A stretch of 64,000 nucleotides of DNA, taken from assembly GCF_033898505.1 (NCBI RefSeq), contig NZ_JAXAFK010000007.1:62001-126000 (forward strand), in the 5' to 3' direction. Of this stretch, positions 17,926-24,708 are shown in pieces. The notes below the pieces were generated by a model. That model saw only the letters and a program-made list of their open reading frames with translations, was not told the DNA's origin and made no database searches. Position numbers and translations under genes: made by a program. Origin of the DNA: Pectobacterium carotovorum. GTDB lineage: Bacteria > Pseudomonadota > Gammaproteobacteria > Enterobacterales > Enterobacteriaceae. Positions within the stretch are counted from its first letter, which is position 1. The number at the start of each line of letters is the position of its first letter.

Positions 17926-18753
17926 TTAATCCATAGATCCTATTACAGGTGAACCACTAGGATATTGATTTCTATATCCTGCACTTTGCTTCCCAATTCT
18001 GAGATTTATTGCCTCTTCCCAACTTGAAGGTGTTCCTTTCTTCGTTGTAAAACGCTCAACAAAATCACTTGGCAAAGCATCTGATGCTTCGTGAATTCTA
18101 GCCTTAACATTAACCCCAGCTCTAGAGGCAGCTAAAACCCTAGTATTATCGATAGTTGTCAATTTTCCATCGCTCATTCTGACAACATCAATCGGGTCAC
18201 CCGCCCATCCGTTATTTTTCATACTTTCAGTTAAATCAGCAGCGCCATTTACAGAGCTCTGGCTAAAACGAATATCTTTAGGATCTAATTCATGTATCGT
18301 TCCAGATCCTTTAGTTTTCCCTTCCTTCTGCGTCAACCCAAACGGATCAGCCCATTCTAATGGGTTATGTACGTAACCTTGTGGTCTGCGGCCACCCAGT
18401 AAACCTATCGGGTCCGGCGACAGGTACTGTCCGCTCTCCGCATCATAGTAACGATGTCGGTTGTAGTAAAGCCCCGTTTCCGCGTCGTACAACTGCCCCT
18501 GATAGCGCAGCTCACAGTACACTTCCTCGTTTGCCGCATCGCCCAGATAGCGCCGCAGCGGAATAGGACGCCGCTCTTCGCGGTGGGCGCCCCACAGCCC
18601 CTGCTCCCCGCGCCAGCGAACTTCCCCTTCCTCACTACACAGCTCTCTCGCCGTTCCCGTCAGGTCAGTCACGATGTAGTGCAACTGCGTCCTGTCGCCC
18701 TGCGCCTCCACCACCGCATCCCGCTGCCATCTTCGTGAGAGTAAACCCGCCAC
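17926..18753 (-). CDS. Displaced Rhs C-terminal tip B with ParB-like toxin domain
   Basis: Residues from about 13 to 135 are Rhs core ending [11 protein letters not shown]. The toxin domain (about 130 residues) contains '[20 protein letters not shown]', '[21 protein letters not shown]', '[26 protein letters not shown]' and '[15 protein letters not shown]'. That pattern resembles the ParB-like nuclease-fold toxins seen at the ends of Rhs and CDI proteins. The first dozen residues are not Rhs: the core is joined at about 18715-18740 to a broken symE copy on the other strand. The fragment has no secretion region and is a displaced tip with a partner immunity gene directly downstream. Confidence 0.78.
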   Translation of the reverse strand: MAGLLSRRWQRDAVVEAQGDRTQLHYIVTDLTGTARELCSEEGEVRWRGEQGLWGAHREERRPIPLRRYLGDAANEEVYCELRYQGQLYDAETGLYYNRHRYYDAESGQYLSPDPIGLLGGRRPQGYVHNPLEWADPFGLTQKEGKTKGSGTIHELDPKDIRFSQSSVNGAADLTESMKNNGWAGDPIDVVRMSDGKLTTIDNTRVLAASRAGVNVKARIHEASDALPSDFVERFTTKKGTPSSWEEAINLRIGKQSAGYRNQYPSGSPVIGSMD

Positions 18754-18928
18754 AACAGAGCGTTACTACACCGTGGGATACGCGTCGCATAACGGCAAGC
18801 CTAACCCACACTCCGCCATCAACCTTAAAGGCCGCAGGCTCGAAGCATCCGGCTTTATCACCGGCATGCCCGTGACCGTCACGGTGGAAAGGGGGAGGAT
18901 TATTATTGAGACGAAGATTAATTTATAG
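18743..18928 (+). pseudogene. symE remnant (copy 3), 5'-truncated
   Basis: The plus strand encodes '[20 protein letters not shown]' through the family C-terminus ending ETKINL and stop, 61 codons with no frameshift. The start codon and the first residues are lost at the junction with Rhs core. It has no ribosome-binding site or start in frame. Confidence 0.85.
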
Positions 18929-18955
18929 CGATTGATAAGACCATAAAATTAAAAA

Positions 18956-18982
18956 CCGGAAGGATCGGGTGATCGCTTCCAG
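18956..18982. terminator. symE-associated hairpin 3 (degraded)
   Basis: CCGGAAGGATC..GATCGCTTCC keeps the GATC inner stem, but the outer GG/CC pair is lost (CCAGC). It follows symE copy 3 by 27 bases. Confidence 0.6.
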
Positions 18983-19015
18983 CACCTAATATGATAAAAT
19001 CATAATTGCAGTTTA

Positions 19016-19483
19016 TTAATTTTTTATCAATGCAATTCCTTTTGGCTCATTCCAATTCAAGCTTTCCATTAAAAAAAATAATGCTTCCTTTTCATTACTA
19101 ACATTATATATCTCATCAAATTGATCCCAATCAATCAAAGTCAGTACAACCCAATGTTCCACATTCTTTAATAAATTATCAAAAAACAAAAAAACAGCAT
19201 TATTACTCACATCCAATTTTTTATTAACGCATTGTTCTAAATCGAAAAGAGAACTACTTTTTAAAGTATAAGCACAGTAATTTGTTAAAGAAACACTCCT
19301 ACCCAACAAACGTTCATAAGATAAAACATCTTTATTACCCTCAAATAAAAGCAAGTCATTCCATTTATATACTGCTGGTTCTTGAGAGTATTGCTGACCG
19401 CCCCATTCCGTATACACTTCCTCCCAACCAAATTTATTTAACTTTATATTTTTTGGTAAAAAAACCTCGAATAAAACGTCCAT
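19016..19483 (-). CDS. Putative immunity protein for tip C
   Basis: This 155-residue protein starts at the ATG at 19483 with AGG eight bases upstream; a longer frame runs into the Rhs gene and is not used. It contains 'NIKLNKFGWEEVYTEWGGQQYSQEP', 'LGRSVSLTNYCAYTLKSSSLFD' and 'VEHWVVLTLIDWDQFDEIYNVS'. I do not recognise the family. It follows the tip C stop by 13 bases on the same strand, which is the only evidence for an immunity role. Confidence 0.62.
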   Translation of the reverse strand: MDVLFEVFLPKNIKLNKFGWEEVYTEWGGQQYSQEPAVYKWNDLLLFEGNKDVLSYERLLGRSVSLTNYCAYTLKSSSLFDLEQCVNKKLDVSNNAVFLFFDNLLKNVEHWVVLTLIDWDQFDEIYNVSNEKEALFFLMESLNWNEPKGIALIKN

Positions 19484-19496
19484 AGTTTTACCTATA

Positions 19497-21140
19497 TTAT
19501 TTTGTTGGATAGTAAGGTGATGGAGCGCCTCTTTTCCATCCATCTTTACCTTCATAAGTAAATATATGCTGATGCGGGTTTGTATGATGGTCAGGTCGCC
19601 CATGATCAGACCAGTGAACTTCACTTAAAGGAACTGGCTGTCCATTCGCGGCTGGCCACGTATCGGCAGGGAAAGTCGCACTTTGCCTATATTCCTCACC
19701 AGTTTTAGAACTAACTTTTCCACCCAATACTGTATGAGCTCGTCCTTCAGCATCAGGGTGAGGCAATGGGATATCCTGCCCATTTACCTTATGTTTATCC
19801 AGAGGGATTACATTTCCATCTTTATCTCTGGGTATATATACCTTGTCCTCTTTCGGCGCCAGCCCGAGCGGATCAACCCAAGTGAGCGGGTTATGAACAT
19901 AGGCTTGTGGTCTTATTCCCCCACCCAGCCCTATCGGGTCCGGCGACAGATACTGTCCGCTCTCCGCATCATAGTAACGATGCCGGTTGTAGTAAAGCCC
20001 TGTTTCTGCGTCATACAACTGCCCCTGATAGCGCAGCTCGCAGTACACCTCTTCGTTCGCCGCATCCCCCAGGTAGCGCCGCAGCGGGATAGGCCGTCGC
20101 TCTTCGCGGTGAGCGCCCCACAGTCCCTGTTCCCCGCGCCAGCGGACTTCCCCTTCCTCGCTGCACAGCTCTCTGGCCGTTCCCGTCAGGTCGGTCACGA
20201 TGTAGTGCAGCTGCGTGCTGTCGCCCTGCGCCTCCACCAGTGCCAGCGGCCGGAAGCTTCCCGGCTCGGACACCCACTGCACTTCCCGCGCCGCTGAACC
20301 GTCTGCCCGGTACTGCTGCTGACCAATCAGTTGGTCACCGTCCCACCGGTACGCCACCCGCGCTACCGCCTGCGCCGAAGGGAGTTGTCCCTCACGCACT
20401 TTACTGACTCTGCGCCCAAACGCATCATAACGATAGCGCCAGCGCGCGCCGTCCGGCAGGCTCACCCGTACCAGCCGGTCCTGTACGTCCCAGTCAAAGT
20501 ACGTTTCCTTTGGCCTGAACCCCGGCCGCGTTTCACGCTTCATCGCCAGACGCCCGCAGTCGTCATACCGGTATTGCGTATGGCCCCGCTCGACTACCCG
20601 GCCCGCCGCATCGTAGCGCGCCGACGCCTGTACCACCGCATCCTGTACCTTCAGCGTCTCACCCAGACCCGGCGCTATCTGCGACACCTCGCACAGGTTC
20701 TGTTCGCTGTCATAGCCAAACAGCCGTGCCTGACGCCGCCGTCCCTCATCACGGCGCTCCGCCGTCACCTGGCCGGCCCCGTTCAGCCGGAATGCCTGCT
20801 CGCCCCAGTGACTGTCGCTGATACCCGTCAGACGGTCCAGAACATCGTACTGGTAGCGCCGCTCCAGCACGTCATTCACCCGGCCGTCCGCGCCCTCCAG
20901 TGCCTGACGCTGCAGCAGCTCTGTCGGACTCCACTCATGGCGTAATGCAAACCCGCTGCCGTTACTGCGCCGCTGCTCTTCGCCCGCCGCCGTGTGGCTG
21001 AACTGCAGCGGCTGGTGTGAACCAATACCCAGCGATGACAGCCGACCCGACTGCCACGCCAGCTGCAGCGGTGCCAGAATCCCTTCGACCACGGCATCCG
21101 GGCTGGCGGCTTTGGTCAGCCGGCCAGCCACGTCATACGC
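19497..21140 (-). CDS. Displaced Rhs fragment C (long core) with His-rich toxin tip
   Basis: From about 21140 the frame follows the intact Rhs core (starting [19 protein letters not shown]) to [11 protein letters not shown]. About 120 further residues carry the variable tip: '[20 protein letters not shown]', '[20 protein letters not shown]' and '[20 protein letters not shown]'. The core lacks about 35 residues present in the intact gene, lost cleanly between two occurrences of a VVE-encoding repeat. Upstream of 21140 the open frame continues only as antisense of a symE-like remnant, so the gene is 5'-truncated with no start of its own. The tip family is unassigned; the clustered His residues suggest a metal-dependent nuclease. 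Confidence 0.8.
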   Translation of the reverse strand, partial: AYDVAGRLTKAASPDAVVEGILAPLQLAWQSGRLSSLGIGSHQPLQFSHTAAGEEQRRSNGSGFALRHEWSPTELLQRQALEGADGRVNDVLERRYQYDVLDRLTGISDSHWGEQAFRLNGAGQVTAERRDEGRRRQARLFGYDSEQNLCEVSQIAPGLGETLKVQDAVVQASARYDAAGRVVERGHTQYRYDDCGRLAMKRETRPGFRPKETYFDWDVQDRLVRVSLPDGARWRYRYDAFGRRVSKVREGQLPSAQAVARVAYRWDGDQLIGQQQYRADGSAAREVQWVSEPGSFRPLALVEAQGDSTQLHYIVTDLTGTARELCSEEGEVRWRGEQGLWGAHREERRPIPLRRYLGDAANEEVYCELRYQGQLYDAETGLYYNRHRYYDAESGQYLSPDPIGLGGGIRPQAYVHNPLTWVDPLGLAPKEDKVYIPRDKDGNVIPLDKHKVNGQDIPLPHPDAEGRAHTVLGGKVSSKTGEEYRQSATFPADTWPAANGQPVPLSEVHWSDHGRPDHHTNPHQHIFTYEGKDGWKRGAPSPYYPTK

Positions 21141-21392
21141 CTGTTCCGTATCAGCCTCTACCGCAACGGGCTGGTGCTGACACGGCTGGGTGAGGATACC
21201 GATATCGCGGCGCTGCTGGCTGAACTGGATGGCAACGAGACGGAAGGGGCGGACTGGGTCAGTGACAGCGGAGAACTGACGCTGGCAGGCGACTGGCTCA
21301 CCCAAAGCGGGTTACTCGGCCAGCCGTTAAATATTGACGTGCTGCCCGGAAAGATAACTATTCGGGCAGAGATAGAGACTATGTTGGCGTAA
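21141..21392 (+). pseudogene. Divergent symE-like remnant (copy 4), 5'-truncated
   Basis: The plus frame reads [20 protein letters not shown] and ends with a SymE-like segment, '[21 protein letters not shown]', then VLPGKITIRAE. It matches the SymE pattern (L-G-W-L-SG-G-V-GkI-I-E) but is clearly a different lineage from the other copies. It is joined at 21140 to Rhs core on the opposite strand, so the N-terminus is missing. A GTG at 21174 could allow a short product but has no ribosome-binding site. Confidence 0.65.
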
Positions 21393-21417
21393 TACAAAAA
21401 CCACTAAAAATAAAATA

Positions 21418-21451
21418 GCCGGAAAGATCGTTAGATCGCTTCCGGATTTTT
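21418..21451. terminator. symE-associated hairpin 4
   Basis: CCGGAAAGATCG..AGATCGCTTCCGG with a following ATTTTT lies 25 bases after symE-like copy 4 and before the convergent MafI-like gene. Confidence 0.75.
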
Positions 21452-21470
21452 AAAATCAAACAACTTCAAT

Positions 21471-21776
21471 TCAAGATATATTCAAATAAGCATTTAACTT
21501 ATTCCAAAAGTCAAAATCAAATACACTTTCTTTATTTAAACCAAGACCAATTCCAATTCCAATATAATGTGAAACATCGATATCGTCAGGGTTAAATCCT
21601 ATAGACATGAGATCTATGAAAACTCCTTCATACGCCATTTCATACTCACCATGATCTAAGAAGTGATTAACAGAGTTAATTGTTTCCTCATCAAGATTTT
21701 TTCCATAAATATCAATCAGTCTTGAAATTGAGTTCTTTACTTCCATGTAAAATTTCATTTCGTCATTAATTTTCAT
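21471..21776 (-). CDS. MafI-like immunity protein
   Basis: This 101-residue helical acidic protein contains 'INSVNHFLDHGEYEMAYEGVFIDLM' and 'DVSHYIGIGIGLGLN'. The H-GEYE-A-EG pattern is the recurring core of MafI/contact-toxin immunity proteins. It lies six bases downstream of a bare toxin tail at 21783-21950, so it is an orphan immunity gene whose toxin is now only a stub. Family assignment is from motif memory and should be taken as probable. Confidence 0.65.
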   Translation of the reverse strand: MKINDEMKFYMEVKNSISRLIDIYGKNLDEETINSVNHFLDHGEYEMAYEGVFIDLMSIGFNPDDIDVSHYIGIGIGLGLNKESVFDFDFWNKLNAYLNIS

Positions 21777-21782
21777 ATCACA

Positions 21783-21950
21783 TTATGGTTTTGGGGGGTT
21801 AGGTGTAACATTGGTTGGATACGCCGTTGATATTTTTCCAGCAAGAGTCGGATGCGTTGGGGGATAGAAATCAACCCTAATTTCAATCCCATCTCTCATT
21901 CCTGTCGCATACGGTAAATTCCACTTGCCTACTCCGGAAGTTGATGGTGG
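21783..21950 (-). pseudogene. Bare toxin tail (tip E) without Rhs core
   Basis: An open stretch of 55 codons on the minus strand ends at the TAA at 21783, with an in-frame stop at 21951. It encodes 'YATGMRDGIEIRVDFYPPTH' and a terminal 'GKISTAYPTNV' segment. A C-terminal TAYP strand is common in RNase toxins of the barnase/EndoU/colicin-like fold, so this is probably the end of such a toxin. No start codon, core or catalytic half remains. Confidence 0.6.
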
Positions 21951-22060
21951 TTAATTATGAATATTACATGCTACCGCCCCCCCTGACATTTACCTCTCTT
22001 ACCTAAACGATTCAATCATACTGATTTTTATACATTTTCATTAGTGATTTATGTAACATA

Positions 22061-22169
22061 ATCAACCTTAAAGGCTGCTGACTCGAAGAGTCGGAATTTA
22101 TGGCCGCCCTCCGCGACCATTACACTGGGTCGCGGCAGATTTATTATTGAGATTGAGAATAATTTTTAG
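22061..22169 (+). pseudogene. symE remnant (copy 5), strongly decayed
   Basis: The plus strand keeps the INLKG start of the SymE motif, then a TGA in place of the conserved Trp region, EES-F, and finally a frame giving R-F-I-I-E-I-E and a stop. Internal sequence is scrambled. It is the weakest of the six copies but is still followed by the same hairpin. Confidence 0.7.
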
Positions 22170-22185
22170 CAACTATCTGTTAAAT

Positions 22186-22224
22186 AAAAACCCGGAAGGA
22201 CCTTGAAATCACATCCGGATTTTT
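22186..22224. terminator. symE-associated hairpin 5
   Basis: CCGGAAGGACCTTG..CACATCCGG with A-run and TTTTT flanks. The outer CCGGA/TCCGG stem is kept and the inner GATC stem has decayed. Confidence 0.65.
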
Positions 22225-22335
22225 CCACTTAATACTATTAAGTCCCCTTTCAATAACTATAATTAAAGTAATTATTTATACTCACCAGCATCATAGCGCC
22301 CTCCCGAAAATAACATCGAAACAAAATAAAGAAAA

Positions 22336-22809
22336 CTATACTTTTACATCAAGAATAGAAATAAGATCTGTATCTTTAATTTGCCTAGCAAAATCTAGCG
22401 GAGATCTCCCTGAATTATTTTTATGCTCAGGAAGTGAATTGTATTTTAATAACAAAGATACAATATCATAATCTCCTCTCGCATTAAAAACTGCAGTCCA
22501 TAGAGCCTGATTACCAAATTTATCAGTTACCAAAACATCACCTTTATTCATTAGAATTATTTCAGCAACATCCTTCATCTTATGCTGAGCTGTATAGTGT
22601 AAAGGAGTTTGTCCCTTATCATCTTGGTGATTTACATCAATTCCTAATTCAATAAGTTTATTTACTACGGCAACATTCCCATAAGCAATAGCTTCATGTA
22701 ATAAATTTTGGCCGTACTCATTAGTTACATTCACATTCTCACTATTAACTAGTGAGCATAACCCTTCACTCTGACCATCTCTAACGAATTGAAAAGCATT
22801 ACTAATCAT
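22336..22809 (-). CDS. Ankyrin-repeat immunity protein for tip D
   Basis: This 157-residue protein is built of about four ankyrin repeats: 'EYGQNLLHEAIAYGNVAVV', 'DKGQTPLHYTAQHKMKDVA', 'KFGNQALWTAVFNARGDYD' and 'NSGRSPLDFARQIKDTDLI'. It has no signal peptide, so it should act in the cytoplasm against a nuclease. It starts 13 bases after the stop of the GH-E nuclease tip on the same strand. Ankyrin proteins are a known class of polymorphic-toxin immunity proteins, and the pairing fits. Confidence 0.78.
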   Translation of the reverse strand: MISNAFQFVRDGQSEGLCSLVNSENVNVTNEYGQNLLHEAIAYGNVAVVNKLIELGIDVNHQDDKGQTPLHYTAQHKMKDVAEIILMNKGDVLVTDKFGNQALWTAVFNARGDYDIVSLLLKYNSLPEHKNNSGRSPLDFARQIKDTDLISILDVKV

Positions 22810-22822
22810 CTTTCACCTCATG

Positions 22823-23416
22823 TTACTTATCTTCAAACATATGGCTTCTATTTGAATAAATAGATTCAGGTTGGTAATTTTTCGGGTCTCTATACTCACT
22901 TAGAAATTTATCTTTAGATATCTTACCATCCATATAATCTTTATGTAACTTCCGGTATTCTCTCCCGCTTAAGTGCCCCATATCCCACTGCCCCGCTCTT
23001 GATTTACTTCGATCCCAAACTAATTTTTCACCTGAATTTGGATCATAGACATTACCATCTGCTTGCTTAGCTGAATTCCACACCTCATCAACCTGGCCTT
23101 TAGCATAAGATGGGCGCCTAGTTGGGTTAGAATATGATTTTGATAATTTAGCAGCATCCTGTGCTGAATATCCTTGAGATCTATATTTTTTATACCTCTT
23201 ATATCTAGCTCGACAAACAGAGCCAGCCAATCCCAATGGGTCAACCCATTCTAAGGGATTGTGGACGTACGCTTGGGGCCGGATCCCGCCATCTAGTCCA
23301 ATAGGATCTGGTGAGAGATACTGCCCATTTTCAGGGTCGAAATACCTATGACGGTTGTAGTAAAGTCCCGTTTCCGCATCGTACAGCTGACCCTGATAGC
23401 GCAGCTCGCAGTACAC
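22823..23416 (-). CDS. Displaced Rhs tip D with GH-E HNH/Endo VII-type nuclease
   Basis: The first about 60 residues are Rhs core ending [11 protein letters not shown]. The tip has the hallmarks of HNH/Endo VII nucleases with conserved GHE residues: '[11 protein letters not shown]', '[16 protein letters not shown]', '[14 protein letters not shown]' and 'SNRSHMFE'. The DMGH, EY and final H..E residues are candidates for metal binding and catalysis, so a DNase is expected. The linker after the core ('[18 protein letters not shown]') is shared with the barnase tip at 24709. The frame starts at an internal GTG only because the core just upstream is frameshifted near 23469. Confidence 0.82.
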   Translation of the reverse strand: MYCELRYQGQLYDAETGLYYNRHRYFDPENGQYLSPDPIGLDGGIRPQAYVHNPLEWVDPLGLAGSVCRARYKRYKKYRSQGYSAQDAAKLSKSYSNPTRRPSYAKGQVDEVWNSAKQADGNVYDPNSGEKLVWDRSKSRAGQWDMGHLSGREYRKLHKDYMDGKISKDKFLSEYRDPKNYQPESIYSNRSHMFEDK

Positions 23417-23742
23417 TTCCTCATTCGCCGCATCGCCCAGATAGCGCCGCAGCGGAATAGGTCGTCGTTGCGCCCCACAGCCCTTGCTCCCCGCGCCAGC
23501 GAACTTTCCCCTCCTCGCTGCACAGCTCTCTCGCCGTTTCCGTCAGGTCGGTCACGATGTAGTGCAGTTGGGTACTGTCGCCCTGCGCCTCCACCTGTGC
23601 CAGCGGCCGGAAGCTCCCCGGCTCGTACACCCACTGCACTTCCCGTGCCGCACTGCCATCTGCACGGTACTGCTGCTGACCAATCAGCTGGTCACCGTCC
23701 CATCGGTAGGCTACCCGCGCTACCGCTTGCGCCGACGAGGGA
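23417..23742 (-). pseudogene. Frameshifted Rhs core fragment of tip D
   Basis: This stretch continues the Rhs core upstream of tip D, but about 11 bases are missing near 23469 relative to the other copies, where the [12 protein letters not shown] part should be encoded. That shifts the core out of frame with the toxin. At about 23742 it meets the XRE remnant on the opposite strand with exactly the same junction as at 16965. Confidence 0.8.
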
Positions 23743-23744
23743 AG

Positions 23745-23968
23745 CCGGGCGCAGAAGGATCAAGGTTTCATCACTCCCTTCTGTAGCACAGATTTTTTCA
23801 GTTTATCTCGAAGAGGTATTCGGGGAAGCCCCAGAGCCTGCCAGACGCAAGCGTGGCCCAGCTCCGAAATGGCAACAGCTTATTGAAGAGATAGCCAGTT
23901 TGCCCAAGGCAAAACAGAAGATGATTTCGGAGATGTTAAGCGCTCTGATTGCTCAGGCGCGTAACTGA
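23745..23968 (+). pseudogene. Truncated XRE-type regulator, C-terminal part (copy 2)
   Basis: It is nearly identical to 16965-17197 (one visible residue change, D to A, in 'LIEEIASLPKAKQK'). The N-terminal DNA-binding half is again missing at the junction with Rhs core. It lies 79 bases upstream of the intact symE at 24048. Confidence 0.6.
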
Positions 23969-24047
23969 CGGATAAATAGCGCGGCGAAGATGAGTTCGCA
24001 CCTCACCCACGCCGCTCACCACAAGCAACTATACGAGGTAGTTAATC

Positions 24048-24272
24048 ATGGCTAAGGCACATTCTAAGTCAGACGTCACCGTTAATAAAGCAACCAAAAC
24101 AGAGCGTTACTACACCGTGGGATACGCCCCGCATAATGGCAAGCCCAACCCACCCTCCGCCATCAACCTCAAAGGCCGCTGGCTCGAAGAGTGTGGCTTT
24201 ATCACCGGGATGCCTGTTACCGTGACGGTGGAAAGGGGGAGGATTATTATTGAGACGCAGATTAATTTATAA
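24048..24272 (+). CDS. symE: SymE-family toxin-like protein (intact copy 2, next to the full rhs gene)
   Basis: This 74-residue protein differs from the copy at 17277 by a handful of residues and keeps 'RYYTVGY', 'SAINLKGRWLEECGFITGMP' and 'VTVTVERGRIII'. The same GAGG ribosome-binding site precedes it. It is convergent with the barstar-like immunity gene and shares a hairpin with it. This is the only symE copy that flanks a complete rhs-immunity pair, so the arrangement here is taken as the ancestral unit from which the broken modules derive. Confidence 0.83.
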   Translation: MAKAHSKSDVTVNKATKTERYYTVGYAPHNGKPNPPSAINLKGRWLEECGFITGMPVTVTVERGRIIIETQINL

Positions 24273-24302
24273 AAAACAACCTGACAGCTAATAAAATAAA
24301 AA

Positions 24303-24330
24303 GCCGGAAGGATCGTCAGATCCTCCCGGC
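24303..24330. terminator. symE-associated hairpin 6 (bidirectional)
   Basis: GCCGG-AGGATC/GATCCT-CCGGC with a short loop lies between symE (stop 24272) and the barstar-like gene (stop 24339), eight bases from the latter. Confidence 0.75.
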
Positions 24331-24338
24331 CTCTTTAA

Positions 24339-24707
24339 TTAGCTAATAAATAAAACAACTTCTTTCCCTTCAGTTTCAAGATAAGATAAGTTATCAGAAA
24401 ATATATCCAGTAAAATATTATAACTTTTACTGTCATCTCTAAGAGCTTTCTTAATATCCACTAAAAATACACACACTTTATCATTTTCAAGTGAGTCCAA
24501 ACCACTAAAAATAGAATCAGAAAAAGCATCAAAATTGCATCTACTATATAATGGCGGATCTAGAGGCAGAGATATTTTTATTTCATCAAAGACGTCATAT
24601 ATACCCTTCGATTGACTGAAACAGGATTTAATTATCACATACCCATTTTTTTCATACTCACTAGATAGAGCATCCAATTCATTTGTTTGGAAAAAATTAA
24701 AAGACAT
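24339..24707 (-). CDS. Barstar-like immunity protein for the Rhs RNase
   Basis: This 122-residue protein resembles barstar, the intracellular inhibitor of barnase-type RNases. The central 'SLPLDPPLYSRCNFDAFSDSI' segment corresponds to the barstar helix-loop-helix that enters the RNase active site, with acidic residues nearby, and 'LLDIFSDN' fits the C-terminal helix. Its ATG begins one base after the toxin stop (TAA-T-ATG), so translation is coupled. A paralogue is at 13551. Pairing with a barnase-like tip makes the call strong. Confidence 0.88.
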   Translation of the reverse strand: MSFNFFQTNELDALSSEYEKNGYVIIKSCFSQSKGIYDVFDEIKISLPLDPPLYSRCNFDAFSDSIFSGLDSLENDKVCVFLVDIKKALRDDSKSYNILLDIFSDNLSYLETEGKEVVLFIS

Positions 24708-24708
24708 A

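Noticed and set aside
19484..19624. Longer start for the immunity-like gene at 19016
   Set aside because: The extension lies inside the toxin coding sequence. The ATG at 19483 has a proper ribosome-binding site after the toxin stop.
21141..21305. N-terminal extension of the open frame of Rhs fragment C
   Set aside because: This part is the antisense of the symE-like remnant and does not encode Rhs sequence. The gene is 5'-truncated at about 21140.
15600..24335. CRISPR array suggested by regularly recurring GATC hairpins
   Set aside because: Spacing is 1-3 kb and irregular, units follow symE copies, and no short direct repeats with spacers or cas genes are present.
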